A DNA stretch of 64,000 nucleotides from Xylophilus sp042867185. GTDB taxonomy: Bacteria > Pseudomonadota > Gammaproteobacteria > Burkholderiales > Burkholderiaceae_C. A program made the position numbers and the translations under genes. Location: positions 62,001-126,000 of the forward strand of contig JBHZQV010000003.1 of assembly GCA_042867185.1 (NCBI GenBank), given 5' to 3'. Positions 52,182 to 60,989 of the stretch are shown piece by piece (position 1 is the stretch's first letter; every line of letters begins with the position of its first letter). The notes under the pieces are model-generated. The model searched no databases. It was not told the origin of the DNA and was given only the letters and a program-made list of their open reading frames with translations.

Positions 52182-54446
52182 ATGTCCTACCTCGTGCTCG
52201 CCCGCAAATACCGTCCCCGAAACTTCTCGGAAATGGTCGGCCAGGAGCATGTGGTGCAGGCGCTGTCGAACGCACTCCAGACCCAGCGCCTGCACCACGC
52301 CTACCTTTTCACCGGCACCCGCGGTGTGGGCAAGACGACCGTCTCCCGCATCCTGGCCAAGTCGCTCAACTGCGTGGGCCCGGACGGGCAGGGCGGCATC
52401 ACCTCGGCGCCCTGCGGCGTCTGCCAGGCGTGCACCGATATCGACGCCGGCCGCTTCGTCGACTACACCGAGCTCGACGCCGCCTCCAACCGCGGTGTGG
52501 ACGAGGTCCAGTCCCTGCTGGAGCAGGCCGTCTACAAGCCGGTCGTCGGCCGCTTCAAGGTCTTCATGATCGACGAAGTGCACATGCTGACCAACACCGC
52601 GTTCAACGCGATGCTGAAGACGCTGGAGGAGCCGCCCGAATATCTCAAGTTCGTGCTGGCGACGACCGACCCGCAGAAAGTGCCGGTCACCGTGCTGTCC
52701 CGTTGCCTGCAGTTCAACCTGCGGCCGATGGCGCCCGAAACGGTCGAGGAGCATCTCGCCCAGGTGCTGCGGACCGAGGCCGTCGCGGCCGATACGCCTT
52801 CGCTGCGCCTGATCTCGCGCGCCGCCCGCGGATCGATGCGCGACGCGCTGTCGCTGACCGACCAGGCGATCGCCTTCGGCAACGGCACGCTGGAGGAAGA
52901 CACGGTGCGGCGCATGCTGGGCAGCGTCGACCGGTCGCATGTGTTCAAGCTGATCGGCGCGCTGGCGGGGGGCGACGGCAAATCGGTCGTCGAGACGGCC
53001 GACGTGCTGCGGATCAACGGGTTCTCCGCGGGCTCCACGCTGGAAGAGATGACGGCGGTGTTGCAGCGCATGGCTGTCATGCAGGCGGTGCCGCAGATGG
53101 CCGCCGCGGTGGACGCGGCCGACAGCGAGGCGCTCGAGATCGCCCGGCTGGCGGCCGAGATGCCCGCCGACGAAACCCAGTTGCTCTACAGCCTGTGCCT
53201 GCACGGCCGCGCCGAACTGGGCCTGGCGCCCGACGAGTACGCCGCGCTCACGATGGTGCTGCTGCGCCTGTTGGCGTTCAAGCCCGGATCGGCTCAAAAA
53301 AAAACACTGAAGCCGGCTGATACGGCGCCAGCCGCGACGCGGAACGCGGCAGCGCCCGCATCGGCGCCCGCACCGGCACCGGCACCGGCACCGGCTGTTT
53401 CGGGCTCGCCGCCACCCGCACCCGCATCCGCACCCCCCTCCGCGCCGTCGCAGGCACCTGCGCCGCCACCGCCCGCCGTGCCCGAAGCCGCTCCGGCCGT
53501 CAGCCCGCCGGTGGCGGCGGAGCCGGCCGCAGCACCCGCGCCGCCACCGCGGCTCGCTCCACAGCCACGCCAGTCACCGCCCGCGCAACCGCCCGCGGAC
53601 TCGGCGGCCCACGTCCCGCCTTCGGCACAGCAAGAAGCCGATGCGCCGCCCGCCGAAGCGGACGAAGCCGACACGTCCGTGGACGCCGACACCGACACCG
53701 CCCCCCCGGGCCTGGACGACGGCGATGCCGAGTGGCTCGATTCGATCGCCGCCGAGTCATCCGGCCCGGCGCCCGAGCGCGGCCCGGCCCTGTCCCCGAC
53801 CGCCGGTGTCGCCGAACCACCGCCGCTGGGTACGGGCCCGGCCGGCCTGGCGTTGCCGGTGCGCGAACGCCCGCCGGTGGCAAATTCAGAAGACAAAAGG
53901 CCGGTAGCCGGCGTCCAGCGCCGGCCTGATGCTGCAAATATCATAGCGGTGCCGGTGCGGCAGCAGCCGGAGCCGGGCCTGCGCTCCCAGCCGCGGGCCG
54001 ACCTGGCGGGCTCCGGGCCCCGGCCGCCCGCCGCCACCTTCACCAAAACGGAAGAGGGCGATGCCTGGCACGCCACCGTCGGCCAGCTGATCGCGGCGGA
54101 GGCGATCTCGGCGCTGGTGCGCGAGCTGGCGCTGCAATCGCAGCTGATCTCGCGCGACGGCACCCACTGGACCCTGCGGGTCGAGCGCGAATCGCTCAAC
54201 CAGCCGACCAGCCGCGAGCGCCTGCGCACCGCCCTGGCGACGGCGGGCCATGCCGAGACGCTGGCCGTCGAGATCGGCGTGGTGATCGACAGCCCCGCCC
54301 GCCGCAACGCCGCAGCCGCCGCCGCACGCCAGCACCGCGCCGAAGAGATCGTGCAGAACGACCCGTTCGTGCAGCAGATGGTGCGCGACTTTGGCGCGAA
54401 AATCGTGCCCGGCAGCATCAAGCCGCTGCCGCACCGGGCCGCCTGA
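52182..54446 (+). CDS. dnaX: DNA polymerase III subunits tau (and gamma)
   Basis: Clamp-loader ATPase (754 aa) that loads the beta clamp and joins polymerase cores to DnaB. The AAA+ domain starts MSYLVLARKYRPRNFSEMVG; Walker A is GTRGVGKTT (about residue 45), four zinc-site Cys lie near 64-86 (APCGVCQAC), and Walker B is FMIDEVHML. Domain III ends near 365. A Pro/Ala-rich linker of about 230 residues follows, then the tau-specific C-terminus (about 615-750). A nine-A tract at the linker start allows a -1 shift to give gamma. TAGAAT ends 7 nt before the ATG, so the mRNA may be leaderless. Confidence 0.96.
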   Translation: MSYLVLARKYRPRNFSEMVGQEHVVQALSNALQTQRLHHAYLFTGTRGVGKTTVSRILAKSLNCVGPDGQGGITSAPCGVCQACTDIDAGRFVDYTELDAASNRGVDEVQSLLEQAVYKPVVGRFKVFMIDEVHMLTNTAFNAMLKTLEEPPEYLKFVLATTDPQKVPVTVLSRCLQFNLRPMAPETVEEHLAQVLRTEAVAADTPSLRLISRAARGSMRDALSLTDQAIAFGNGTLEEDTVRRMLGSVDRSHVFKLIGALAGGDGKSVVETADVLRINGFSAGSTLEEMTAVLQRMAVMQAVPQMAAAVDAADSEALEIARLAAEMPADETQLLYSLCLHGRAELGLAPDEYAALTMVLLRLLAFKPGSAQKKTLKPADTAPAATRNAAAPASAPAPAPAPAPAVSGSPPPAPASAPPSAPSQAPAPPPPAVPEAAPAVSPPVAAEPAAAPAPPPRLAPQPRQSPPAQPPADSAAHVPPSAQQEADAPPAEADEADTSVDADTDTAPPGLDDGDAEWLDSIAAESSGPAPERGPALSPTAGVAEPPPLGTGPAGLALPVRERPPVANSEDKRPVAGVQRRPDAANIIAVPVRQQPEPGLRSQPRADLAGSGPRPPAATFTKTEEGDAWHATVGQLIAAEAISALVRELALQSQLISRDGTHWTLRVERESLNQPTSRERLRTALATAGHAETLAVEIGVVIDSPARRNAAAAAARQHRAEEIVQNDPFVQQMVRDFGAKIVPGSIKPLPHRAA
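53296..53334 (+). promoter_or_regulatory. Candidate slippage signal in dnaX
   Basis: Nine consecutive A (53296-53304) are read CAA AAA AAA ACA in frame. A -1 shift reads on to TGA at 53318-53320 after only a few codons (NTEAG), giving a product of about 379 residues that ends exactly after the clamp-loader core. A stem CGGCT (53314-53318)/AGCCG (53330-53334) follows 9 nt after the tract, as in stimulated frameshift sites. Slippage by RNA polymerase on A9 would work too. Confidence 0.6.
53883..53947 (-). repeat. Dispersed GCTA-TAGC repeat, copy 7 (inside dnaX)
   Basis: Minus-strand GCTATGATATTTGCAGC, then CCGGCGCTGGACGCCGGC, then GGCCTTTTGTCTTCTGAATT. It is antisense to dnaX and translated in frame as part of the Pro-rich linker (about residues 568-589). 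Confidence 0.75.
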
Positions 54447-54509
54447 GGCGCGCAGCTTCTTTTTTCCGTTTCCCCTCCCATCCAATCCCAGACCATCCGA
54501 AGGAATTCC

Positions 54510-54842
54510 ATGTTCAACAAAGGACAACTCGCCGGCCTCATGAAGCAGGCGCAAAACATGCAGGACAGCCTCAAGAAGGCGCAGGACGAACTGGCGACCA
54601 TCGAGGTGGAGGGCGAATCCGGCGCCGGCCTGGTGAAGGTTCTGATGACCTGCAAGCACGACGTCAAGCGCATCACCATCGACCCGAGCCTGCTGGCCGA
54701 GGACAAGGACATGCTCGAAGACCTGGTGGCCGCCGCCTTCAATGCCGCGGTGCGCAAGGCCGAAGACACCAGCCAGGAAAAGATGGGCAAGATCAGCGCC
54801 GGCATGCCGGGCCTGCCCGGCGGCATGAAGTTTCCCTTCTGA
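54510..54842 (+). CDS. YbaB/EbfC nucleoid-associated protein
   Basis: A 110-residue DNA-binding dimer of the YbaB family. It opens MFNKGQLAGLMKQAQNMQDS, with the central beta region containing VEGESGAGLVKVLMTCKHDV and the C-terminal helix DLVAAAFNAAVRKAED. Length and order (dnaX-ybaB-recR) match the family. AAGGAAT lies before the ATG. The role is nucleoid organisation; the details vary among species. Confidence 0.95.
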   Translation: MFNKGQLAGLMKQAQNMQDSLKKAQDELATIEVEGESGAGLVKVLMTCKHDVKRITIDPSLLAEDKDMLEDLVAAAFNAAVRKAEDTSQEKMGKISAGMPGLPGGMKFPF

Positions 54843-54924
54843 TCCCGCGATGACGCCCGTGCCCGGCCGCAGGCCCCGTCGGATGCAGGCGAGCCCGGTG
54901 CTCGGCGGCGCCGCGGGGGCGCCG

Positions 54925-56049
54925 ATGCGGCGCACGGGTGCCGCTCTGGTCGTCGGCCTGGGCGCCCTGTCGGTCTGCGCGGCCCAGGCCGCCGCACCGG
55001 CGGTGCCGGCCTACCGCGAGTTCAAGGACTGGGTCGTCGCCTGCGACAACGTGCGCCGCTGCGAGGCCCGTCTGGCGCCCGCCGCCGGCGACATGCTGCC
55101 GATGCGGCTGTCGGTCGCGCGCGAGGCCGGCCCCGCGGGCGCGGTGGACCTGGACTTGGCAGGTGAAAAGCCGCTCGCGGCCGACGCGCTCCGGCTCGAC
55201 GGTACCCCGTTGACCGGCACGGACCGTCCCGCCGCGTCCGGCAGTGCCTGGACGACCGACGGCGAGGGCAGCTACCGGCTCCAGGGCGAGCCGGCGCGGA
55301 AGCTGGCACGCCGGCTGGAGACGTCGCGGCAGATGGCGGTGCAGCAGCCCGACGGCCCGCTGCAGCTGTCGCTCGACGGGCTGGCCGCCGCGATGCTCTT
55401 CGTCGACGACGTGCAGGGCCGGGTCGGCACCGTCACAGCGCTGCACCAGCCGGGCACCGCACCGGCGTCGCAGGTCCCGGCTGCGCTGTCCTTGCCGGCC
55501 GTGCAGGCGGCCGCCGCGCCGCCGCCGCTGGCCGATGCGCAGGCCTTCGCCGCGACGGTCCGCACCCGCAATGCCGCGCTGGTGGCGCGCAGGTGCGATG
55601 CACCGCGCAGCCCTGCGGACGGCGCCGCGTCGGACGATGCGATGCCGCTGACCGGCACCGACGCGCTGGTGCTGCTGCAGTGCTGGTCGGGCGCCTACCA
55701 GAGCGCCGCGCTGGTGCTGCTGGTGCCCCGGTCGGCACCGCAGCAGGCGCGGCCGGTGGCGCTGCCCGAGGTGCCGGGCGGCCTGCCGGCCGGCAGGAAC
55801 GACGATCCGAGCGTGGTGACCGAGGCGTTCTACGACCCGGCCACCGCCACCCTGTCGTCCTTCGCCAAGGGCCGCGGCATCGGCGACTGCGGCATCGCCC
55901 GCTCGTGGGTGTTCGACGGCACCGCATTCCAGCCCGCCTCGCGCGACGAGCAGCGCCGCTGCGCCGGCTCGCCGGGCGACTGGCCTGCGCTCTACCGCAC
56001 CCGCCCGGTGCCGGCCACCTCCGCGGCCGCGCCGGCGCCGGCGCAATAA
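54925..56049 (+). CDS. DUF1176 family exported protein
   Basis: A 374-residue protein with a signal peptide (MRRTGAALVVGLGALSVCAA, cleavage after AQA). The mature part matches DUF1176: YREFKDWVVACDNVRRCEA near its start and SSFAKGRGIGDCGIARSWVF with a Cys-rich end. Four to six Cys suggest periplasmic disulfides. Function is unknown. An in-frame ATG at 54850 would add 25 residues; 54925 is preferred because the signal peptide begins there. It separates ybaB from recR, an insertion into the usual pair. Confidence 0.82.
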   Translation: MRRTGAALVVGLGALSVCAAQAAAPAVPAYREFKDWVVACDNVRRCEARLAPAAGDMLPMRLSVAREAGPAGAVDLDLAGEKPLAADALRLDGTPLTGTDRPAASGSAWTTDGEGSYRLQGEPARKLARRLETSRQMAVQQPDGPLQLSLDGLAAAMLFVDDVQGRVGTVTALHQPGTAPASQVPAALSLPAVQAAAAPPPLADAQAFAATVRTRNAALVARRCDAPRSPADGAASDDAMPLTGTDALVLLQCWSGAYQSAALVLLVPRSAPQQARPVALPEVPGGLPAGRNDDPSVVTEAFYDPATATLSSFAKGRGIGDCGIARSWVFDGTAFQPASRDEQRRCAGSPGDWPALYRTRPVPATSAAAPAPAQ

Positions 56050-56058
56050 CGATTCTCC

Positions 56059-56652
56059 ATGGCCACCCCTACCAGCTCGCTCGATGCCTTGGTCCAGGCA
56101 CTGCGCCGCCTCCCCGGCGTCGGCGCCAAGACGGCCCAGCGCATGGCCTTCCACCTGCTGCAGCACGACCGGCCCGGTGCCGAAATGCTGTCGCGGGCGC
56201 TGCACGACGCGGCCGGCCAGGTCCGGCACTGCCTGCTGTGCCACACCTTCACCGAATCCGACATCTGCGAGGTGTGCAGCGATCCGTCGCGCGACGCGTC
56301 CAAGCTGTGCGTGGTCGAGACGCCGGCCGACCAATCCGCCATGGAGCGCACCGGCGCCTTCAAGGGCCTGTACTTCGTGCTGATGGGCAAGCTGTCGCCG
56401 CTCGACGGCATCGGCCCGAACGAGATCGGGCTGCACAAGCTGTTCGAGCGCGCCACCGACGGCACGGTGCAGGAGACCATCCTCGCGACCAATTTCACCG
56501 CGGAGGGCGAGGCGACGGCGCACGCCATATCCGAGGGCCTGAAGGCGCGTGGCCTGCGGGTGACCCGGCTGTCGCGCGGGGTGCCGGTCGGCAGCGAGCT
56601 GGAGTACGTCGACCTGGGCACCATCGCCCACGCCCTGGCGGACCGCCGCTGA
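56059..56652 (+). CDS. recR: Recombination protein RecR
   Basis: RecR (197 aa) forms a clamp ring and helps RecFO load RecA at gaps. A helix-hairpin-helix (RRLPGVGAKTAQRMAFHLL), the four-Cys zinc finger CLLC...CEVC (about 57-74), and the Toprim domain (VVETPADQSAMERTGAFKGL to the end) are intact. It starts 9 bp after the DUF1176 stop. Confidence 0.97.
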   Translation: MATPTSSLDALVQALRRLPGVGAKTAQRMAFHLLQHDRPGAEMLSRALHDAAGQVRHCLLCHTFTESDICEVCSDPSRDASKLCVVETPADQSAMERTGAFKGLYFVLMGKLSPLDGIGPNEIGLHKLFERATDGTVQETILATNFTAEGEATAHAISEGLKARGLRVTRLSRGVPVGSELEYVDLGTIAHALADRR

Positions 56653-56681
56653 AGCGCACGACCCACCAGGAAGCACCGCGC

Positions 56682-57110
56682 ATGACCTCACTTTCTGCCG
56701 ACGCGTCGTTTGTCGCGGCCAGCCCGCTGCCTTTCACCGTCGCCTGCTGGTGCGTGCTGGCGGCGGCGCTGCTGCCGATCCTCTGCGCAGTGGTCGCCAA
56801 GGCGGGTGCGCGGGGCTACGACAACCGGGCACCCCGGGCCTGGGCCGGTAGCCTGCACGGCTGGCGCGCACGCGCTCTCGCCGCACAGCAGAACGGTTTC
56901 GAGAGCCTGCCGTTCTTCATCGGAGCGGTGGTCATCGCCCACCAGCTGGGCGCGCCGCAGGGCCGGCTCGACCTGCTGGCCGTCGGCTGGGTGCTGGTGC
57001 GCGTGGCCTACAGCGCGGTCTACATGGCGGGGGGCGGCGCGACGCGCAGCGCGGTCTACGCACTCGGCTTCGCGCTGAACGTCGCCATCCTGTTCGCCGG
57101 CTACCGGTAA
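56682..57110 (+). CDS. MAPEG family membrane protein
   Basis: A 142-residue protein with four hydrophobic helices (about 14-38, 70-90, 98-118, 122-140), fitting the MAPEG family (membrane-associated eicosanoid/glutathione proteins). AQQNGFESLPFFIGAVVIAH is the characteristic family segment. Bacterial members may have glutathione-linked activity, unproven here. AGGAAG precedes the start. It follows recR by 29 bp. Confidence 0.88.
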   Translation: MTSLSADASFVAASPLPFTVACWCVLAAALLPILCAVVAKAGARGYDNRAPRAWAGSLHGWRARALAAQQNGFESLPFFIGAVVIAHQLGAPQGRLDLLAVGWVLVRVAYSAVYMAGGGATRSAVYALGFALNVAILFAGYR

Positions 57111-57143
57111 GGCCTCGGAGGGCTGCCACCGGCCCGGGACTTA

Positions 57144-57179
57144 CCCGCACGGGGATGTCCCGGATGGGAGCCGTGCGGG
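57144..57179. repeat. Perfect inverted repeat between MAPEG gene and binding protein
   Basis: CCCGCACGG and CCGTGCGGG are perfect 9-bp arms with an 18-nt loop and no T-run. It may be an operator or a mRNA structure ahead of the binding-protein gene. Confidence 0.45.
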
Positions 57180-57225
57180 CGGGCCGCTAAGCTGGCCGTG
57201 TCGCATCCACCAGGCAAGGATTTCC

Positions 57226-58281
57226 GTGAGACCCAGCCCCGCGCTCATGCTCTCGCGCCGCGGTTTCGGTGTGGCCGCCGCGCTGGCGGTTGCGGGTGTC
57301 TGCGTGCCGGCGCTGCAGGCACAATCCCGCCGCGAGCGGGACAAGGTGACGGTCGCGGTCGGCGGCAAGGCGCGCTTCGCCTATTTGCCGCTCACCATCG
57401 CCGAGCAGCTGGGCTTCTTCCGGACGGAGGGGCTGGAGGTGGAAATACGCGATTTCGCGACCGGCGCGCAGGCGCTGCAGTCGGTGCTGAGCGGCCTCGC
57501 CGATGTCTGCTCCGGCGCGTTCGAGCATACGGTCAGCCTGCAGAGCAAGGGGCGCGCCTTCCGCAGCATGGTGCTGCAGGGGCGGGCGCCGCAGATCGTC
57601 ATGGGCGTCTCGACCCGCACGATGGGCAGCTTTCGCGGCCCGGGCGACCTGCAGGGCAAGCGGGTCGGGATCCCCGCGCCGGGCGGCGCCAGCCACATGC
57701 TGGCCACGCTGGTGCTGGCGCGTGCCGGCCTGAAGCCCGGCGATGCGGAGTTCGTCGCGCTGGGTACCCCGTCCGCGGCGGCCACGGCCCTGCGGGCGGG
57801 CCATGTCGATGCGGTGAGCGTCACCGACCCGGTGGCGACGATGCTGGAGCAGAAGGCCGACATCCGGGTGATCTGCGATACCCGCACGCTCAAGGGCACG
57901 CTCGACCTCTTCGGCGGCCCGATGCCGGCCGGCTGCCTGCATGCGCCGGAGGATTTCGTGCAGAAGCGGGCCGCTACCGCGCAGGCCCTGGCCAGCGGCA
58001 TCGTGCACGCCCTGAAATGGCTGCAGACCGCCGGGCCGGGCGACATCGTGAAGACGGTGCCCGAGTCCTATCTGCTGGGCGACCGTGCGCTCTACCTCAC
58101 CGTCTTTCACAAGATGCGGGAAGGCTACTCGCCCGACGGGCTGGTACCCGACGCCGGGCCCGAGACGGCGGTGCGGGCGATGGCCGGCTTCGACCCGGTC
58201 GTGCAGCCGGGGCGGGTCGACCTGCAGCGGCTCTACACCAACGATTTCGCCCGGCGGGCCAAGGACCGGTTCCAGGCCTAG
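57226..58281 (+). CDS. NrtA/SsuA-type ABC substrate-binding protein
   Basis: A 351-residue exported binding protein with a Tat-like LSRRGFGVAAALAVAGV signal and cleavage near LQA. The family core includes VGGKARFAYLPLTIAEQLGF and GLADVCSGAFEHTVSL with LQGKRVGIPAPGGASHML, all typical of nitrate/sulfonate/taurine-type binders. It starts at GTG with AAGGA 7 nt upstream; an ATG at 57247 is an alternative. No permease or ATPase is adjacent, so it is an orphan. The ligand is unknown and probably not nitrate, since another operon serves that. Confidence 0.88.
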   Translation: MRPSPALMLSRRGFGVAAALAVAGVCVPALQAQSRRERDKVTVAVGGKARFAYLPLTIAEQLGFFRTEGLEVEIRDFATGAQALQSVLSGLADVCSGAFEHTVSLQSKGRAFRSMVLQGRAPQIVMGVSTRTMGSFRGPGDLQGKRVGIPAPGGASHMLATLVLARAGLKPGDAEFVALGTPSAAATALRAGHVDAVSVTDPVATMLEQKADIRVICDTRTLKGTLDLFGGPMPAGCLHAPEDFVQKRAATAQALASGIVHALKWLQTAGPGDIVKTVPESYLLGDRALYLTVFHKMREGYSPDGLVPDAGPETAVRAMAGFDPVVQPGRVDLQRLYTNDFARRAKDRFQA

Positions 58282-58380
58282 GGGCTGGCCCGGCCGCTGT
58301 CCCTTGTTACAGCCGGCGGCGGGACGCGGCTTATCGTCGGGCGCATCAAGACAGGTGCCCCGCACCGCAAAGGAATCGCC

Positions 58381-58521
58381 ATGGTTTTCGGATTCAGCAT
58401 CGGCCCGGTCGTCTCGTTGATCGCCGGCATCCTCATTCTCATCGTGCCGCGCCTGTTGAACTACATCGTGGCGCTGTACCTGATCATCATGGGCATCCTG
58501 GGGCTGGTCGGCACACGCTGA
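58381..58521 (+). CDS. DUF3096 family small membrane protein
   Basis: A 46-residue protein with two hydrophobic helices (IGPVVSLIAGILILIVPRLL and YIVALYLIIMGILGLVG), matching DUF3096, a family of tiny membrane proteins of unknown function. AAAGGA lies 6 nt before the ATG. It is a lone gene between the binding protein and the convergent mltD. Confidence 0.85.
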   Translation: MVFGFSIGPVVSLIAGILILIVPRLLNYIVALYLIIMGILGLVGTR

Positions 58522-58602
58522 TCGCTTGGCCGCATCCGTAAAGACGAAGGGCGCCCGTGCGGCGCCCGTGGTCTTTGCGGCAGGCCCAAGGCGCCGCCGG
58601 AT

Positions 58603-60210
58603 TTATTTTTTGGCGGCAGGTCTGGTGGCCGCACGGGGTGCCGCGGCCTTTTTGGTCGCCGCGGCCGCTGGTGCGCTCGTACGGACCGGTGCGTTTAGCG
58701 TCGCCGTGGCGCTTCGCGTCCCCGGGGCGCGGACCGGCTGTCGGGCACTGCCGCGCGTGGCCGCCGGGGCGGGTGCCGAGGCCGCCGTCACCGGCGCCCG
58801 CACGTTCACCGGCAGGTACACCACCAGCTGCTGGCCGGTTCTGAGCACGGTGCTGGGCTGCACGTCGTTCCAGGTCGCGACGTCGGACGTCGTGACCCGG
58901 TAGCGGCGGGCGACGGTGGCGACGGTGTCGCGCTTGCCGGCCTTGACCAGGGTGCGGCGGGTGACGATCTCGGGCGACAGCGCCAAGCGGCCGTTGTCGG
59001 CCACCTGGGCATCGACATCGTCCTGGTTCTTGGCCGAGCGGGGCACCACCAGCGCGGAGCCGGCCTTGATTAGCATGCGGGGCGGAATGCTGTTGACCTG
59101 GCGCAGGTCGACCTCGCTCATGCCGACCAGCAGGGCGGCGGCCGACACGCTCATCGTCGTCGGGGCGGTCCAGGCGGTCCAGCTCGCATACTGGCCGTCG
59201 GTATAGGCCTCCAGGTTGCGGCGGAAGATGGCGGCGTTGTCCCAGGGCAGCAGGATCTGCGGCACGCCGGCGGCGAAGATCACCGGCTGGTGCAAGGAAG
59301 GGTTGAGTTCCTTGAAATCGCGCAGCTGCACGTCGGCCAGCTTCGCGGCCAGGGCCACGTCGATGTCGCGGGTGATGGTGACCGACTGGAAGTAGGGGTG
59401 GTTCTCGATCAGCGGCAGCTCGGTGTTGAAGTCTTGCGGCCGGGCGACGATGTTCTTGACCGCCTGCAGCTTCGGCACGTAGTAGCGCGTCTCGTTGGGC
59501 ATGTTCAGGTCGGTGTAGCCGGTGGGCAGGCCGAGCTTCTGGTTGCGCGCGATGGCGCGGCTGACGCTGCCTTCGCCCCAGTTGTAGGCGGCCAGGGCCA
59601 GCTGCCAGTCGCCGAACATGTTGTAGAGCCGCTGCAGGTAGTCGAGCGCCGCGCGGGTCGAGGCCAGCACGTCGCGCCGGTCGTCGCGGAACGCGTTCTG
59701 CTTGAGCTGGTAGTCGCCGCCGGTGGCGGGCATGAACTGCCACATGCCGGCCGCCTTGGCGCTGGAGACGGCCTGCGGGTTGAAGGCGCTCTCGATGTAG
59801 GGCAGCAGCGCCAGTTCGGTCGGCATGTTGCGCCGCTCCAGCTCGTCGACGATGTGGAACAGGTACTTGCTCGAGCGCTCGGTCATGCGCTGGATGTAGT
59901 CGGGCCGGGTGGCGTACCACTGCTCGCGGTCGCGCACCAGGTCGGTGTCGAGGTCGGGCATCGCGAAGCCGCGGCGGATGCGCTCCCACAGGTCGGCGGG
60001 CGGCGAGGTGTAGGCCACGTCGTGCGAGCCGGCCGCGCCGGTGGCGAGCGGCTTGAGCGCGCCGCCGGGGATCATCGACGGATATTGCTTCTGGGCGCCT
60101 CCGCTGCCGGCAGTAGCGCCCGTGCCCGGTGCGGTGGACGAGCCCGGCGGCGTGGCGCAACCGGCGAGCAGGACGGCGAGAGACAGCCAGACGGCGTTGA
60201 AAATCTTCAT
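58603..60210 (-). CDS. mltD: Membrane-bound lytic murein transglycosylase D
   Basis: A 535-residue lipoprotein (lipobox LLAGC, Cys about 18) that cleaves peptidoglycan to 1,6-anhydro products. The SLT domain spans about 120-240 with catalytic Glu in LLPYIESAFNPQAVSSAKAA and AGMWQFMP; AYNWGEGSVSRAI follows. A C-terminal LysM domain (about 425-470, KRDTVATVARRYRVTTSDVA) and an Ala/Pro/Lys-rich tail are present. The start at 60210 overlaps the gloB stop by 4 bp. Confidence 0.95.
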   Translation of the reverse strand: MKIFNAVWLSLAVLLAGCATPPGSSTAPGTGATAGSGGAQKQYPSMIPGGALKPLATGAAGSHDVAYTSPPADLWERIRRGFAMPDLDTDLVRDREQWYATRPDYIQRMTERSSKYLFHIVDELERRNMPTELALLPYIESAFNPQAVSSAKAAGMWQFMPATGGDYQLKQNAFRDDRRDVLASTRAALDYLQRLYNMFGDWQLALAAYNWGEGSVSRAIARNQKLGLPTGYTDLNMPNETRYYVPKLQAVKNIVARPQDFNTELPLIENHPYFQSVTITRDIDVALAAKLADVQLRDFKELNPSLHQPVIFAAGVPQILLPWDNAAIFRRNLEAYTDGQYASWTAWTAPTTMSVSAAALLVGMSEVDLRQVNSIPPRMLIKAGSALVVPRSAKNQDDVDAQVADNGRLALSPEIVTRRTLVKAGKRDTVATVARRYRVTTSDVATWNDVQPSTVLRTGQQLVVYLPVNVRAPVTAASAPAPAATRGSARQPVRAPGTRSATATLNAPVRTSAPAAAATKKAAAPRAATRPAAKK

Positions 60211-60989
60211 CGGAAATCGTTCTTCCATTGGCGCAGTGCGGCAAAGATGCCGACTTCGTCGTCGGCCAGGGTGTTCGCGTGGCGGCGGACGGCCGCCACG
60301 ACCGGAGCCGATCGGCTCCGCAGGAAAGGATTCACCTCGCGCTCCAGCGCGAGGGAAGAGGGCAGGGTGGGCAAACCCTGGGCACGCAGCCGCCGGCAGT
60401 GGTCGACATAGGCCACCAGCGCCGGGTTGTCCGGCTCCACCGCCTGCGCGAACGCGAGGTTGGAGAGCGTGTATTCGTGGCCGCAGCATACGCGCGTCGC
60501 GTCGGGCAGGGCGGCCAGGGCGTCGAGCGAGGCCAGCATCTGCGCCGGAGTGCCCTCGAAGAGCCGGCCGCAACCGCCCGAGAACAGCGTGTCGCCGCTG
60601 AACAGCAGGGGGCTGCCGCCTACGTCGTCGCAGAAGAAGGCGATGTGCCCGGCGGTGTGGCCCGGCACGTCGATCACCCGGAACGCGAGGCCCAGCGCAT
60701 GGGCCGTGTCGCCCTGGCGCAGGCGGTCGGCCGGATCGGGCACCACCGCGTGCGCCTCGGTCGCGGGGCCGATCACCCGGGCGCCGGTGGCCGCGCGCAG
60801 TGCGTCCACGCCGCCGGTGTGATCGTGGTGGTGGTGCGTGACTAGAATCGTCTCGAGCTGCAGACCGTGGGCCTGCAGCGCGTCGAGCACCGGCTGGGCC
60901 TCGCCCGGGTCGACCACCACGGCCCGCTGCCCTTCGTGCAGCATCCAGATGTAGTTGTCAGTGAAGGCGGGCAGCGGTTGCAAGGTCAT
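60207..60989 (-). CDS. gloB: Hydroxyacylglutathione hydrolase (glyoxalase II)
   Basis: GloB (260 aa), a binuclear metallo-beta-lactamase-fold enzyme releasing D-lactate from S-lactoylglutathione in methylglyoxal detoxification. The metal motif THHHHDHTGG is intact, with VPGHTAGHI, FSGDTLFSGGCGRLFEG and CCGHEYTLSNL further on. Its ATG shares bases with the divergent methyltransferase ATG (CATG). A TATAAT on the minus strand lies 10 nt upstream. The gloB-yafS-rnhA arrangement also occurs in E. coli. Confidence 0.96.
   Translation of the reverse strand: MTLQPLPAFTDNYIWMLHEGQRAVVVDPGEAQPVLDALQAHGLQLETILVTHHHHDHTGGVDALRAATGARVIGPATEAHAVVPDPADRLRQGDTAHALGLAFRVIDVPGHTAGHIAFFCDDVGGSPLLFSGDTLFSGGCGRLFEGTPAQMLASLDALAALPDATRVCCGHEYTLSNLAFAQAVEPDNPALVAYVDHCRRLRAQGLPTLPSSLALEREVNPFLRSRSAPVVAAVRRHANTLADDEVGIFAALRQWKNDFR

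Noticed and set aside
53296..53304. A9 tract in dnaX as a sequencing error
   Set aside because: The long frame stays open with the proper tau C-terminus, so the tract length is right for the full product.
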